A DNA stretch of 64,000 nt from Pantoea cypripedii (GCF_011395035.1 NZ_CP024770.1:949618-1013617), one strand, 5' to 3'; positions 1-9,666 are shown, counted from the stretch's first letter. Notes: a model not told the origin generated them from the sequence alone. A program made the numbers and translations.

Positions 1-2
1 GA

Positions 3-1157
3 TATTTTCCCGGAATGCCTCAGGCAGCGGATAAAAATGCTACACATGCGACGGCCATTTCGAGAGAAATTGACCGTGTCTACACCAACTCCGTCCCGGC
101 ATTACAACCGGCTGGGAAAACGGTTGCGGGAAAATACGTGATCATCGAGTTTCATCACGACACGGATCTGAGCCTGCCGACGAAAGACAGCGACAGGGTC
201 GAACTTATTCAACTCGGGGTGGTAAAAACACTTTCCGGAGTGACCTATGCTGGCAGTAAAAATATCTGGAGTAACAGTGGTCAGCGCGGCAATAACGTCG
301 TAACCCGCGGTCTTGACGGCTGGGAACAGAATCACTGGTGGTGGGATGACTCACGTTCAGCATGGCTGGAGTACAGCATTTTCCTCCCGTCATCCTTCCT
401 TAAACCCGGCGGCGAGAAAAAATCTTATCCGCTGTTGCTCGCGGTGACCCATTCCGGTACCAGCTATGATGGCACCTGCGCGCAAACACTGACCGAACAA
501 TGCATCGCCAGCATCTGGGGCTTGCCTGAAGAACAGGCACGTCATGAGTGTGTGGTGATCACCCCTCGCTATGAACGCACGACGATGAATGATTATTGGG
601 AACACACCAGCGACGTTGAAAACACACATCGCCTTGTGCAATCACTGCTGAGCAATACCTGGAATTACGGTAATCCAAATCTTGATGATCGCCGGGATAA
701 AGAGCTCAAAATTGATCCTAAACGGGTCTACTGCACTGGCTGGTCAATGGGGGCAATGACTTCGTTATGGCTGATGGCGAAATATCCGGGCACTTATGCC
801 GCCGGTCTCATTATTGCCGGACAGCAGCGGCCCTCTGATGTTGTCACCCTGGCTAACCAGAAAGTACTGATTATTACCGGTTCAGATGACACTAAAGCTA
901 CTCCGTGGAATGAAAAATGCGTCCCCGTATGGGAAAACGCAGGTGCTAAAGTCGTTCGCCCATCTGAGCTCCTGGACCCGACATTAATCTTCCCGGAAGA
1001 TAAACAGGATAAACTGACCGAACAAATGAACGGTTACCTCAGGCAAAACGGCAACATCACCTTTCTGACATTTGCGGGTGTTGATCATATGGGATCGGCC
1101 AGGAAGTTTTTCTATATCAACGCGGCCAGAGAATGGTTATTTAATCACAGTTTATAA
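3..1157 (+). CDS. Alpha/beta-hydrolase esterase or peptidase-like protein, 5' end outside window
   Basis: The frame is open to the left edge, so the true start probably lies upstream; the first visible ATG is at 15. From that ATG there are 380 residues. A nucleophile elbow G-W-S-M-G puts the catalytic serine near residue 244, followed by a strand ending ITGSDD (near 290) and a late VDHMGS (His near 359), giving a plausible Ser-Asp-His triad. The N-terminal ~110 residues look like a beta-rich accessory domain, as in secreted carboxylesterase/phospholipase-type hydrolases of the PHB-depolymerase/prolyl-oligopeptidase kind. A signal peptide cannot be judged because the start is missing. Substrate unknown. 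It converges on the MFS gene downstream. Confidence 0.75.
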   Translation, partial: YFPGMPQAADKNATHATAISREIDRVYTNSVPALQPAGKTVAGKYVIIEFHHDTDLSLPTKDSDRVELIQLGVVKTLSGVTYAGSKNIWSNSGQRGNNVVTRGLDGWEQNHWWWDDSRSAWLEYSIFLPSSFLKPGGEKKSYPLLLAVTHSGTSYDGTCAQTLTEQCIASIWGLPEEQARHECVVITPRYERTTMNDYWEHTSDVENTHRLVQSLLSNTWNYGNPNLDDRRDKELKIDPKRVYCTGWSMGAMTSLWLMAKYPGTYAAGLIIAGQQRPSDVVTLANQKVLIITGSDDTKATPWNEKCVPVWENAGAKVVRPSELLDPTLIFPEDKQDKLTEQMNGYLRQNGNITFLTFAGVDHMGSARKFFYINAAREWLFNHSL

Positions 1158-1160
1158 TCC

Positions 1161-1186
1161 ACTCCCCTTCATAAAAGAGGGGGAGT
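1161..1186. terminator. Hairpin between convergent genes
   Basis: Inverted repeat ACTCCCC/GGGGAGT a few bases after the esterase stop and before the end of the convergent MFS gene. The T-run is weak on both strands, so it may be bidirectional and only partly intrinsic. Confidence 0.45.
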
Positions 1187-1238
1187 CAGAATCAACACCA
1201 CCGATATTTCGATGGTTGTTTAGCCGTTGGTTACCGTG

Positions 1239-2582
1239 TTATTCCGCTCTTTTAAGTTCGAGGCGTTTGATCGGACCGACAATCACCACAAAGCTGAAAA
1301 TGGCGATCAGCGCATGAATGGCGACGAACACCAGCGCCCATTCAAAGTGCCCGGTTGCTTTGACGATGTAGCCAATAACCACCGGGGAAACAATCCCTGC
1401 AAAGTTACCACACAAGTTGAAAATGCCACCGGCCACACCCGCCATCTCTTTGGGTGCGGTATCGGACATCACCGCCCATCCCAGTGCGCCAATTCCTTTG
1501 CCGAGAAACGCTAAAGACATAAATAAAACAACCAGATAAATCGAATCGACATAGTTACAGAACACCATCACCATTGACAGCAACATGCCGAGGACAATCG
1601 GTGTCTTGCGTGCAACGGAGAGAGATTTTGTGATGCGCAGAATACGATCCGAAATAACGCCCCCCATCAGCCCGCCCAGGAAACCGCAAATCGCCGGTAT
1701 GGCAGCAATAAACCCGACTGTTTTGATATTCAGCCCTTTTTCCATCGCCAGATACAGTGGGAACCAGGTAATAAAAAAGAAAGTCAGAACGTTAATGCAA
1801 TACTGACCAAGATAAACCCCCAATAACATACGGCTTGTCATTAATTGTTTTAAGGCGTTTAAATCAAATCCGGCTTTTGATTTGGTGTTACTTTGGTCCA
1901 TATCCACCAGTGCCCCACCCTGACGGATATAATCAATTTCTTCGCTATTAACCCGGGGGTGATCCAATGGATTATGAATTACTCTTGCCGCTGTAAAAGT
2001 AATCACAATTCCCAGCACGCCCATAAAGATAAAAATCGATTGCCAACCATAATTGAGTGTCAGCCATCCCATTATCGGGGCGAAAATAGCCGTGGCGAAA
2101 TATTGTGCGGAATTAAATACTGCAGCGGCAGTAGCACGTTCTTTAGACGGAAACCAGGCAGCAACAAAACGGCTATTGCCCGGCATCACCGGCGCTTCGC
2201 ACAGGCCGACAAGGAAGAGAAGAATGGTGAAGCAAACAACGGCACCGAGACCATGGAAAATTTCCACACAACCTTGCAACAAGGTAAAAACGGACCACAG
2301 ACACAAGCCGCACAGGTAAATCTTTTTCGAACCAAAACGGTCGAGTAACCAGCCACCGGGAATCTGCGCCAGACAGTATGCCCATGCAAACGCCGAGAAT
2401 ATCCATCCCATCTGACCGGGGTTGATACCCAGGGCAGATGTCATATCTTTACCTGCAATTGCCAGCGTTGAGCGATCCCCCACACTCACTGCCGTTATGA
2501 TAAATAAAATAATAACAATATGCCATCTGACATTGGTTTTCCTGTCATGCGATATGTCATCAATTTCATTTAATTGAGCCAT
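1239..2582 (-). CDS. MFS transporter, GudP/GarP-like (D-glucarate/galactarate type)
   Basis: 447 residues with 12 predicted membrane segments, the usual length for the anion:cation symporter family. The sequence follows the enterobacterial hexarate permeases closely, for example GQIPGGWLLDRFGSK-like loop 2-3, PGNSRxVAAWFP, FNSAQYFATxIFAPIMGWLT, GQYCINxLTxFFITWFP and the ARKTPIVxGMLLSMVMVFCNYV stretch. It probably imports an aldarate by proton symport in the inner membrane. No glucarate dehydratase or aldolase gene is adjacent, so the substrate is inferred only from family resemblance. It sits alone, with a long AT-rich upstream region holding a CRP-like site. Confidence 0.85.
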   Translation of the reverse strand: MAQLNEIDDISHDRKTNVRWHIVIILFIITAVSVGDRSTLAIAGKDMTSALGINPGQMGWIFSAFAWAYCLAQIPGGWLLDRFGSKKIYLCGLCLWSVFTLLQGCVEIFHGLGAVVCFTILLFLVGLCEAPVMPGNSRFVAAWFPSKERATAAAVFNSAQYFATAIFAPIMGWLTLNYGWQSIFIFMGVLGIVITFTAARVIHNPLDHPRVNSEEIDYIRQGGALVDMDQSNTKSKAGFDLNALKQLMTSRMLLGVYLGQYCINVLTFFFITWFPLYLAMEKGLNIKTVGFIAAIPAICGFLGGLMGGVISDRILRITKSLSVARKTPIVLGMLLSMVMVFCNYVDSIYLVVLFMSLAFLGKGIGALGWAVMSDTAPKEMAGVAGGIFNLCGNFAGIVSPVVIGYIVKATGHFEWALVFVAIHALIAIFSFVVIVGPIKRLELKRAE

Positions 2583-3077
2583 GTGACACCACCTTAAACT
2601 TGTTAGAAGATCAAAAATGCAAATAATGAATTATTCAGGGCACAGGAATCTGATTAATTTATTATTTGTACTGTAATGAAATGTCTTTCTACTTTGTATA
2701 ATATGGGGCCATGATTTAATAACAGTTTCTTTTGATAAGAAGAAGATATGATTCCTGGCGAAACAAGACAATGTGCATTTGCATAACAAAGTGATTTATT
2801 TTTTCTGTTTTTATGTTATTTAAATAATTTATTTGAAGTGGATCACAAAATTTAATTAATATTTGAGGGCAGCCAGAGGGGGCATCGACTTACACCCTGC
2901 TGGTTGTTTGTTATTTGCTGCCAGATTGTTATAATTATTGAATGCTTTCTTTCGTGCGATCCGAATATTAATAATTATAACCGCAGGTAAGAAGGAAATA
3001 TATTGGCAATCATTTAATCAAAGACAATCATCCCGTTCAGGATGTTGCAACATTGAGACGGATTTTTGCGCGCTAAT
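2583..3077. other. Long AT-rich intergenic region between divergent genes
   Basis: About 495 bases without a convincing gene. It must carry promoters for the leftward MFS gene and the rightward HTH-like gene. One CRP-like site is visible at 2832-2847; nothing else specific was recognised. Confidence 0.5.
2832..2847. promoter_or_regulatory. CRP-like binding site
   Basis: TTTGA-N6-TCACA matches the CRP core TGTGA-N6-TCACA at 9 of 10 positions and is flanked by A/T. It lies about 250 bases upstream of the GudP-like start, rather far for a class I/II site, so a single-gene role is uncertain. Confidence 0.4.
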
Positions 3078-3158
3078 ATGAAATACTTAAGCGCTATTTG
3101 GGCAGTTACAGTGGTTTGGTTAAGTTCCCTGAAGAAGGAAAACCTGCGGCAATGCTAA
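3078..3158 (+). CDS. Possible 26-residue leader peptide overlapping the next gene
   Basis: ATG at 3078 opens a 26-codon frame (MKYLSAIWAV...) with a hydrophobic middle and a basic tail. Its TAA at 3156-3158 overlaps the ATG at 3152 of the next frame in the arrangement ATGCTAA, the geometry of translational coupling. There is no good Shine-Dalgarno sequence before 3078, so this may be coincidence. Confidence 0.25.
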   Translation: MKYLSAIWAVTVVWLSSLKKENLRQC

Positions 3159-3787
3159 AACGGATAGAGTATCAGATAGAGAAGTACAGCTTCATGGAGC
3201 TAAACGAAACGCCTGACCGCACCCGTCAGTGGGCCGAAGTTCTTGAGGAGTGCCGTCAGTTGCAGGCGGGTGCGGAAGAAAGGTTGCGTATTGCATTGCT
3301 GCATATGGATTACGTCACCAGTTTTGAGTTGCCTTTCCGGCTGTTGCTGGTACGAACCCCGCAGCTGATTGCCAGATTGCGTGATGAGCTGCTTATTACC
3401 CGTAAAAGCGCTACGTTCAACGGCAAACGTTTTGGCTGTACCTGGAGCCTGAAATCAGACTTAAGCAGCATCCCAGATGAATTCCAGTACCGGCTGGTAA
3501 CCCGTATCCGGCGAATAGATTCTGCCGGAGCAACAGCCGCCCCTTACCAGCAAATCGCCAAAGAGACAAAAGCGCCGCGCGAACGTCTCAAACGCGCACT
3601 GGAAGAAGGATTATCGGTATCGGCGCTGGACGGTTTATTCTGGTTTGGTCAACAGCGTATCGCCGCCGATGTGCTGAATCTGCGCAAGAAAGGGATGATC
3701 ATCAGTACATCTGAAACTGAAGTTTTCGACAATCTTACCGCTACGACCAGGCTTGTTCCCATTTATAGCGCCGGGGAGAATAAATGA
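3152..3787 (+). CDS. Protein of unknown function with winged-helix-like C-terminus
   Basis: About 211 residues from ATG 3152, preceded by AGGA about 12 bases upstream; a TTG at 3098 would add 18 residues. I do not recognise the N-terminal two thirds, which are soluble, helical and rich in Arg/Glu. Near the C-terminus, the stretch LSALD-x4-WFGQQRIAADV-x2-LRKKGMIIST resembles the phage/plasmid-associated HTH_39-type fold, where a residue pattern of W/LFG-xxRLAxRIxxLRxxG-xxI is typical. A DNA-binding role is therefore inferred, not shown. It is convergent with the dehydrogenase gene. Confidence 0.55.
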   Translation: MLKRIEYQIEKYSFMELNETPDRTRQWAEVLEECRQLQAGAEERLRIALLHMDYVTSFELPFRLLLVRTPQLIARLRDELLITRKSATFNGKRFGCTWSLKSDLSSIPDEFQYRLVTRIRRIDSAGATAAPYQQIAKETKAPRERLKRALEEGLSVSALDGLFWFGQQRIAADVLNLRKKGMIISTSETEVFDNLTATTRLVPIYSAGENK

Positions 3788-3802
3788 TGCCCTGCTCCCC
3801 GG
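3771..3802. terminator. Hairpin at the 3' ends of convergent genes
   Basis: Inverted repeat CCGGGGAG/CTCCCCGG spanning the stop of the HTH-like gene. The loop is long and the T-tract poor. Confidence 0.3.
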
Positions 3803-3815
3803 TCGCGTAACCTGT

Positions 3816-4931
3816 TTAAATATCGACGCTGCTGACTGTCTCAGTTGCCTGCTCAACGGTTTCCATCGCCTCGAACAGCACTTCCGCAGTGACGTTAACC
3901 GGCATCAGGTGAATGGTCTCTTTCGCACGCAGGGTATGGGCAATCATCGCATCAATTTGTGCTTTGTCTGAGATATCGATACCCAGTTCGCGCAGGCTGG
4001 TTGGCAATTTCAGCTGACGATAGAAGCTCAGCAGCATTTGCAGCTCCTGCTCGTCCTTCATCAGTGCGACCTGAACCAGAATCCCGTACGCCACTTTGAT
4101 ACCATGCAGAATGCTATGCGTTTGCGGCAGTACCGTCATACCATTGTGTACCGAATGAGCCGCAGCCACGCGGGTGAAACGTTCGCCCAACCCGCCGATT
4201 AATCCGCCACCGGCAATCACAGCATCCACCACAGCGATAAAACGCGCGGTCAATGTTCCATGGCATTGATCGGCTAATACGGTTGCACTGTCACTGAGCA
4301 GCAACTCCCTGAGTCCGTGCGCCATATTGAGTGCGGTACGTGCGAGATAAGGCACTGTAGCGGCCTCGGCACTCCCCACCAGAACGCTGGCCTCATACCA
4401 CTTGGCTAACGTATCGGCGATCCCCGCCAGCAGGTAAGGCGCTGGCGCTTGCAGAATGATTTCTGGCTCAACTAAAACCAGATGGTTCGCCTGTTTAAAG
4501 ATCTCATAGCCGATATTCTCCCCCTGTGGGTTATACCAGACGGAGAGCGGCGTCCAGGCTGCGCAGGTCGCCGCAATGGTGGGAATCAACACCACCGGTA
4601 ATTGCATACGGGCTGCCAGCGCTTTCGCACTATCCATCACCGTGCCACCACCAACGCCAATAATGACTTTGCAGCGCGGTCCGGCCTGTTCAGCCAGACG
4701 GCTTATCAGCGGTTCATTACAGTGCTCACGGATACAGGCTTTACCGGCAGATTCAACCGTAAATGCCTCTGGCAACCAGGCCTGAGCGGCCTGCAAGGCT
4801 TGCTCGCCATACAACCACATCGCGTGCTGTAAGTCAGATTCGCTGTAGAAATTGTTTAATTCACGGATCGCGCCCGGAAAGCAGTAATAGTTAGCCGGCC
4901 CCGGTACTACCTGAATTTCAGTAAAAGACAT
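3816..4931 (-). CDS. hcxA: Iron-containing alcohol dehydrogenase family oxidoreductase, HcxA/YbdH-like
   Basis: 371 residues, close to E. coli YbdH (HcxA), a glycerol-dehydrogenase-fold enzyme described as reducing 2-oxo acids such as 2-oxobutanoate to hydroxycarboxylates with NAD(P)H. Visible landmarks are the nucleotide-binding IGVGGGTVMDSAKALA (about 95-110), PTIAATCAAWTPLSVWY, the metal-binding DTLAKWYEA region, HSVHNG, and HSILHGIKVAYG with the conserved metal-ligand histidine. It lies 26 bases downstream of an MFS gene on the same strand, suggesting an operon for uptake and reduction or oxidation of a small hydroxy or keto acid. Substrate identity is inference. Confidence 0.8.
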   Translation of the reverse strand: MSFTEIQVVPGPANYYCFPGAIRELNNFYSESDLQHAMWLYGEQALQAAQAWLPEAFTVESAGKACIREHCNEPLISRLAEQAGPRCKVIIGVGGGTVMDSAKALAARMQLPVVLIPTIAATCAAWTPLSVWYNPQGENIGYEIFKQANHLVLVEPEIILQAPAPYLLAGIADTLAKWYEASVLVGSAEAATVPYLARTALNMAHGLRELLLSDSATVLADQCHGTLTARFIAVVDAVIAGGGLIGGLGERFTRVAAAHSVHNGMTVLPQTHSILHGIKVAYGILVQVALMKDEQELQMLLSFYRQLKLPTSLRELGIDISDKAQIDAMIAHTLRAKETIHLMPVNVTAEVLFEAMETVEQATETVSSVDI

Positions 4932-4957
4932 TTTTTCTTTCCTGGATAATTATCGTA

Positions 4958-6442
4958 TTAACGCTGCACAACATCGGCATAATCTTCAGCATCGATGTCA
5001 TAGCCAGCAGGCTCCCAGCGGATCGCAAACAGTGCCAGCAGACCCAACACCGGCGACAGGGCAATCACCCAGAACAGGCCGGTGTCCAGACTTGCGGTCA
5101 GAAGCGGGAATAAAAACAGCGCGATAGTGGTGGCGAAACGGGTGATGGTCTGATTCAGCCCTACCCCAACCCCACGTATTGATGCCGGGTAGCTCAGTGA
5201 GGCATACACCATGGTCTGTGCACCAGGTCCAAACCCCTGTCCCAGCAGAAATAGCGCCAGATAAGCGCAGCATAAGGCCGCCTTCAGCTCATCATCAGGT
5301 CGTCCCGCCAGCGCGAGTCCCAGCAAGGCCACTAACTGACACGCGTACCCTGCAATACTCATCGCTCGCGCACCAAAACGCGGCACCAGCCTTACGGCAG
5401 CCAATCCACCGGTAAAAGCGAAAAACAGATTGAGCGCCAGCGAAACTAAAATGGTGGTCAGCATCGACTGCTGGAACAACGTGGAAACGATGATCGGTAA
5501 CCCAAAAGCAATGGCACCGTAAGCAAAAGGTGACACGAAAGACATCACACTGGTCAGGATGGTACGGCGCAGGTAGTGGCCCCGCAGCAGTAAACCGTAG
5601 TTCTTCCAGCTCGCTTTATGTCTGATAGCGGTTGACGAACCTGCTGCTTCCGCCTGTGGAGCGGCCACTGCCGGAATGTTGTAGGACACCCGCAGAATTT
5701 GCGCTGCCTGCTCCAGGTCACCCTGATTGGCGGCCCATACCGGAGATTCCGTCATATAACGCTTACGAATCGTCAGGATCACCAGCGCGGGAACCGCACC
5801 AAATCCGACAATATAGCGCCACAGGGATGCAGTCTGACTTTCCGGCAGCCAATAAAAGAAGGCCAGCACCAACAGGTAGGAAACCGAGATGGCGGCGTAC
5901 CAGGTCGGACACCACATCGCGATGCTGGCGGCTTTGTTGCCCCGCCCTTTTAGCCGGGAAAACTCAGCCAGAAAAGCCATCGCTACCGGGAGGTCAATGC
6001 CGATACCCAGCCCCATAATAAAACGGCTGATGCCGAGCACTTCGGCATTCGGTGCCAGAGCACCCAAAATAGCGGCAAAGACAAAGAAAAACATATCCGC
6101 CATAAAGACACGATAACGGCCAATCTTATCAGTCAGATAACCGCCGATCAGCGCGCCGACAATGGCACCCATGGTGATCGCGGAGACCACCAGACCAATG
6201 CCTTTTGGGCCAAGACCGAATTCACGCGTGATGTCTTTTACCCCGAAGGCCAGTGCACCGAGATCGTAGGCATCAAGAAAGATACCGCCGAGCGCAATGG
6301 CAACAATGATGCGTGCATTGCTGCGCGCCTGGGTGGAGTTGTTGACTAACTGGCTGACATCGGAAGCGCTGCGGATGGTGTGAACAGCTGAGCCTGGTGA
6401 TTCAGTCTGCTCTATTTCATTAGTTAAAGTTAGTTGCGTCAT
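4958..6442 (-). CDS. MFS transporter, sugar/aromatic-acid porter type
   Basis: 494 residues with 12 predicted transmembrane helices. The first loop GGYLTDKIGRYR and the sixth-helix end PxSxLYRYxxGFGAVPAL-like region, followed by ESPVWAANQGDLEQA, match the sugar-porter/aromatic-acid:H+ symporter branch. A ~40-residue polar N-terminal tail precedes helix 1. It is directly upstream of the HcxA-like gene (26-base gap), so both are probably cotranscribed and the permease may bring in the dehydrogenase substrate. The substrate is not readable from the sequence. Confidence 0.8.
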   Translation of the reverse strand: MTQLTLTNEIEQTESPGSAVHTIRSASDVSQLVNNSTQARSNARIIVAIALGGIFLDAYDLGALAFGVKDITREFGLGPKGIGLVVSAITMGAIVGALIGGYLTDKIGRYRVFMADMFFFVFAAILGALAPNAEVLGISRFIMGLGIGIDLPVAMAFLAEFSRLKGRGNKAASIAMWCPTWYAAISVSYLLVLAFFYWLPESQTASLWRYIVGFGAVPALVILTIRKRYMTESPVWAANQGDLEQAAQILRVSYNIPAVAAPQAEAAGSSTAIRHKASWKNYGLLLRGHYLRRTILTSVMSFVSPFAYGAIAFGLPIIVSTLFQQSMLTTILVSLALNLFFAFTGGLAAVRLVPRFGARAMSIAGYACQLVALLGLALAGRPDDELKAALCCAYLALFLLGQGFGPGAQTMVYASLSYPASIRGVGVGLNQTITRFATTIALFLFPLLTASLDTGLFWVIALSPVLGLLALFAIRWEPAGYDIDAEDYADVVQR

Positions 6443-6768
6443 GTTTACTATTTATAGTTGTCATCATCTAGATGTTTGGATGTCCAGACGGACAGATTTC
6501 CACATTCATCCAGATCTGGCAACCTTTTTGGCGTGATTAGTTATGAAATATCGTTATATGACAGATAAATAACCAGAATTTAACATTGACTCAATTTGTC
6601 ACCCCTTACCTGGAATGGCTCATCTTACAGGCAGTTTTTTGAGAGGAAGTGAACTGAATGGATGCAAAGATAGAAAGGATTGGTATCCATTATGGCGGCA
6701 ATAAATACCGCCATAATCATTACATTTTTTTGGCAGTGCGTAGGCGATGACCTTATCTCAATTTCCTG
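6443..6768. other. Intergenic region upstream of the sugar-porter-type MFS gene
   Basis: 326 bases. Contains the hairpin at 6689-6717 and the presumed promoter of the leftward operon; no operator was recognised and no ORF is supported. Confidence 0.4.
6689..6717 (-). terminator. Terminator-like hairpin downstream of ACS-type MFS gene
   Basis: ATTATGGCGG/CCGCCATAAT with a 9-base loop, 50 bases past the stop of the leftward MFS gene. The T-tract is better on the plus side (CATTTTTTT), so its polarity is unclear. Confidence 0.45.
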
Positions 6769-8064
6769 TTATTCCATCATCAATTTAGCTTTGCTGATTT
6801 CTGAATCATTATCGCTCGACGAATTAACATAGAACATCACGACAACCGACATCAACAATGAAATAGCCATAAAGGTATAGGATGCGCCTGGCGAGTGAGT
6901 GAGACCATTTAAATAACCGACTAACCATGCTCCAAGAAATGCCCCTAACGCGCCACAGCAATTAATCAGCCCCATTGAAACGCCTGCCACATTCTTCGGT
7001 AATATTTCCGGAATAAAAGCGAAGAAGGGTCCATAGGGGGCGTACATACAAGCCGCAGCCAATACCAGCAAACCGTATGAAGTCCAAAAATGCTGGGAAC
7101 CCATCAGCCAGGAACTAAAGAAGGTTATCGACGCAATCATTAATAATGGCCAGATAAATACCTTCCTGGTTTGAAATTTGTCCGATAACCAGGAAACCAA
7201 CAGCATGGTAACAATGGCGGCAAAGTATGGCACTGCGGTGAGCCAGCCAACGGAGACAATATCAATGGTGGCGGCCATTTTCAGGATGGAAGGCATCCAC
7301 ATCATAAAACCATAAACACCCACACTCCAGAGTGCATGCACGAAGCACAGCATGACCACTTTTTTTGACCGTAAAGCCTCGCCATAATTGCGCATCGGCT
7401 TAATGTTCTTTTGTTCTTCATCCAGTTGGTTTTGTAGAACGCGCTTTTCCTCAGCATTTAGCCATGTCACCTGCGACGGCTTATCTCTGACCAAAACCCA
7501 CCAGACAAATGCCCACAGCACTGCAGGGCCACCTTCAATGATAAACATTTCCCGCCAGCCCCAGGCGTCAATCAGGTATCCTGATACGATTGACATCCAT
7601 AGCACAGTCACAGGATTCCCTAAGACAAGGAAGGTATTCGCTCTGGAACGTTCTGTCCTGGTGAACCAGTTACTGATATAAATCAACATCGCGGGCATCA
7701 CCGCCGCTTCCACAACCCCCAATATGAAACGGATAACCATCAGCATGGGAATATTGGTGACGAATCCCGTCACGGTCGCACAGCAACCCCACAAAATTAA
7801 ACTAACGAAAATGAGTTTCCGCACGCTGCGATGAACGGCGTAAAGGGCACCCGGAACCTGAAAAAAGAAATAACCCAGAAAGAACAATGCGCCAATAAGC
7901 GATGAAGTCGCATGAGATATACCCAGATCTTTCTCTATTCCCGATGCTGCGGCAAATCCATAGTTTGCCCTATCCAAATAAGCCAGGCTATACGTTATAA
8001 AGATGACTGGCATTAAATACCACCATCGTTTAGCAGGTAATGCAATATTATTCTTTTCTTTCAT
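6769..8064 (-). CDS. MFS transporter, anion:cation symporter (phthalate/hexuronate) family
   Basis: An upstream ATG at 8193 exists, but the start at 8064 (MKEKNNIALP) is preferred: it has AGGGG eight bases upstream and gives 431 residues, the family norm. Signature features include the YLDRANYGFA motif in helix 1 and GALYAVHRSVRKL in loop 2-3. Twelve membrane segments are predicted. This family imports carboxylates such as tartrate, hexuronates or phthalate. The gene stands between two other leftward MFS genes but has its own terminators on both sides, so it appears monocistronic. Confidence 0.8.
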   Translation of the reverse strand: MKEKNNIALPAKRWWYLMPVIFITYSLAYLDRANYGFAAASGIEKDLGISHATSSLIGALFFLGYFFFQVPGALYAVHRSVRKLIFVSLILWGCCATVTGFVTNIPMLMVIRFILGVVEAAVMPAMLIYISNWFTRTERSRANTFLVLGNPVTVLWMSIVSGYLIDAWGWREMFIIEGGPAVLWAFVWWVLVRDKPSQVTWLNAEEKRVLQNQLDEEQKNIKPMRNYGEALRSKKVVMLCFVHALWSVGVYGFMMWMPSILKMAATIDIVSVGWLTAVPYFAAIVTMLLVSWLSDKFQTRKVFIWPLLMIASITFFSSWLMGSQHFWTSYGLLVLAAACMYAPYGPFFAFIPEILPKNVAGVSMGLINCCGALGAFLGAWLVGYLNGLTHSPGASYTFMAISLLMSVVVMFYVNSSSDNDSEISKAKLMME

Positions 8065-8394
8065 CAGTGCGCCCCTGGATATGAAAGTCACGATTGGAAA
8101 ACAAACATGACAACTTAACAAAGTCACCCAATCTGTTACCCGTAACCCTACAGGAATCGCAATGATGAAAATTGTGATCGATGTCTCAACCATGTTTTTA
8201 CACCCTGTCCTGTCACTTAATTTTGGTAACAGGCCTTTGTAACATTACGCAACAACAAAACACGTCAACTTAAAACAGGCTTTCAGCAATAAAGATAAAA
8301 AAATACCAGCCACGAGAGATTCGGCTGGTATTTTCCTGTGACAGGAATTTTTCAGAACGATGCCGTCACTCCGGCAGAATAAATTCGAACTCGC
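8065..8394. other. Intergenic region between two leftward MFS genes
   Basis: 330 bases holding the terminator of the upstream OFA-type transporter (8297-8335) and the presumed promoter for the ACS-type MFS gene. No gene is seen. Confidence 0.4.
8297..8335 (-). terminator. Rho-independent terminator of the OFA transporter operon
   Basis: Read on the minus strand: AAAATACCAGCC, loop, GGCTGGTATTTTTTTATC. Strong stem with a T-run immediately after, 60 bases past the stop at 8395. Confidence 0.8.
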
Positions 8395-9666
8395 TTAGGC
8401 AGACGCTTTTAATTGCTGGATAAAGCGGCTGCGCCAGGGTTTGAGTACCAGTAAGGCCAGCAATGCGCACACAATATCCAGCGTGATGGCGCAGGCGAAT
8501 ACCAGGCTCCAGCTGCTGGTATGTTGATACAGTAATGCCGCCAGCGGGCCGCCAAAGATTGAGCCAATTCCCTGCGAGATATACAACCATCCATAGTTAG
8601 CCGTTGCGAAACGGGTGCCAAATGTATCTGTTAGCGTGGCCGGGAATAATGAAAATATCTCTCCCCAGCCAAAAAAGACCACCCCGGACAGCAATACAAA
8701 CAGCAGGGGATCATCTTTGCACAACAGCCATAACGCCATGGCACAACCTTCCAGACCAAAAGCAATGAACATCATCTTTTCACGACCAATACGATCGGAA
8801 ATATAGCCGCAGACCGGTCGCGTCAGGCCATTCATAAAACGGTCAATGGTCATTGCCAGCGGGAGCGCAGCCATACCCAGTACCGTGACCGAGGTAATAC
8901 CAAAATCGCCAGCAAAGATGGCCATTTGTGATGTCACCATCAGGCCAGAAGTCGACATCATGGTCATCATGATAAACATCAACCAGAAAAGTGGCTGACG
9001 TAACATTTCTCTTGAGGTGAAGTGTTTGCTGCTGACATTGTCAGGCGATGCAACACCCTCCGCAATGGAACGATGGGGTGCCCGCAACCCCTGGCTGGCA
9101 ATAAAACCCACCACAGCCATCATCAGGCCAAACTGCCATAAGGTATTTTCCAGCCCTTTCACTGCCAGAGAAGTGGTGATCGGAAACGTCGTCAGCACCG
9201 CCCCCATACCATATCCTGCTGCCACCATGCCGGTAGCAAACCCCCTCTTCTCAGGAAACCAGCGCACCATCAGACCAACGACACCAATATAAACAATGCC
9301 GGTGCCTAATCCTCCCAACACACCATAATAGAGATACAACTCCATCAGTGATTCCATGTGCGCAACCAGCATCCAGCTGAGTCCGGTCAATACGGTTCCG
9401 ACAGCAATCAATTTACGTGGACCAAAGCGATCAATAAGCTTGCCCTGGATGGGTGAGAAGAAAGTTTGCAGAATAATCAGAATTGAAAAGGTAATCTGAA
9501 TTTCGGCGAGCGGAGCATGAAGTTTTTCCATTAATGGGCGGGTAAATAATGCCCAGACATACTGTGGACTGGAGATCGATATCATGCAAAGCAAACCTAA
9601 AGCCAATTGACTCCATTTTTTCTTTTGACTAACGACGACGTCATTAGTCAATGCTGTATTGGTCAT
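8395..9666 (-). CDS. MFS transporter, oxalate:formate antiporter (OFA) family
   Basis: Start at 9666 (MTNTALTNDV) chosen over 9714 because GGAGC lies just upstream; 423 residues. Helix 1 contains SSPQYVWALFTRPL, and loop 2-3 QGKLIDRFGPRK is typical of OFA-family proteins such as YhjX and OxlT. E. coli YhjX is pyruvate-inducible, so oxalate is not a safe substrate call. It is 86 bases downstream of the DUF1445 gene on the same strand and shares its terminator, so it may end a three-gene operon (10529-11857, 9753-10532, 8395-9666). Confidence 0.8.
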   Translation of the reverse strand: MTNTALTNDVVVSQKKKWSQLALGLLCMISISSPQYVWALFTRPLMEKLHAPLAEIQITFSILIILQTFFSPIQGKLIDRFGPRKLIAVGTVLTGLSWMLVAHMESLMELYLYYGVLGGLGTGIVYIGVVGLMVRWFPEKRGFATGMVAAGYGMGAVLTTFPITTSLAVKGLENTLWQFGLMMAVVGFIASQGLRAPHRSIAEGVASPDNVSSKHFTSREMLRQPLFWLMFIMMTMMSTSGLMVTSQMAIFAGDFGITSVTVLGMAALPLAMTIDRFMNGLTRPVCGYISDRIGREKMMFIAFGLEGCAMALWLLCKDDPLLFVLLSGVVFFGWGEIFSLFPATLTDTFGTRFATANYGWLYISQGIGSIFGGPLAALLYQHTSSWSLVFACAITLDIVCALLALLVLKPWRSRFIQQLKASA

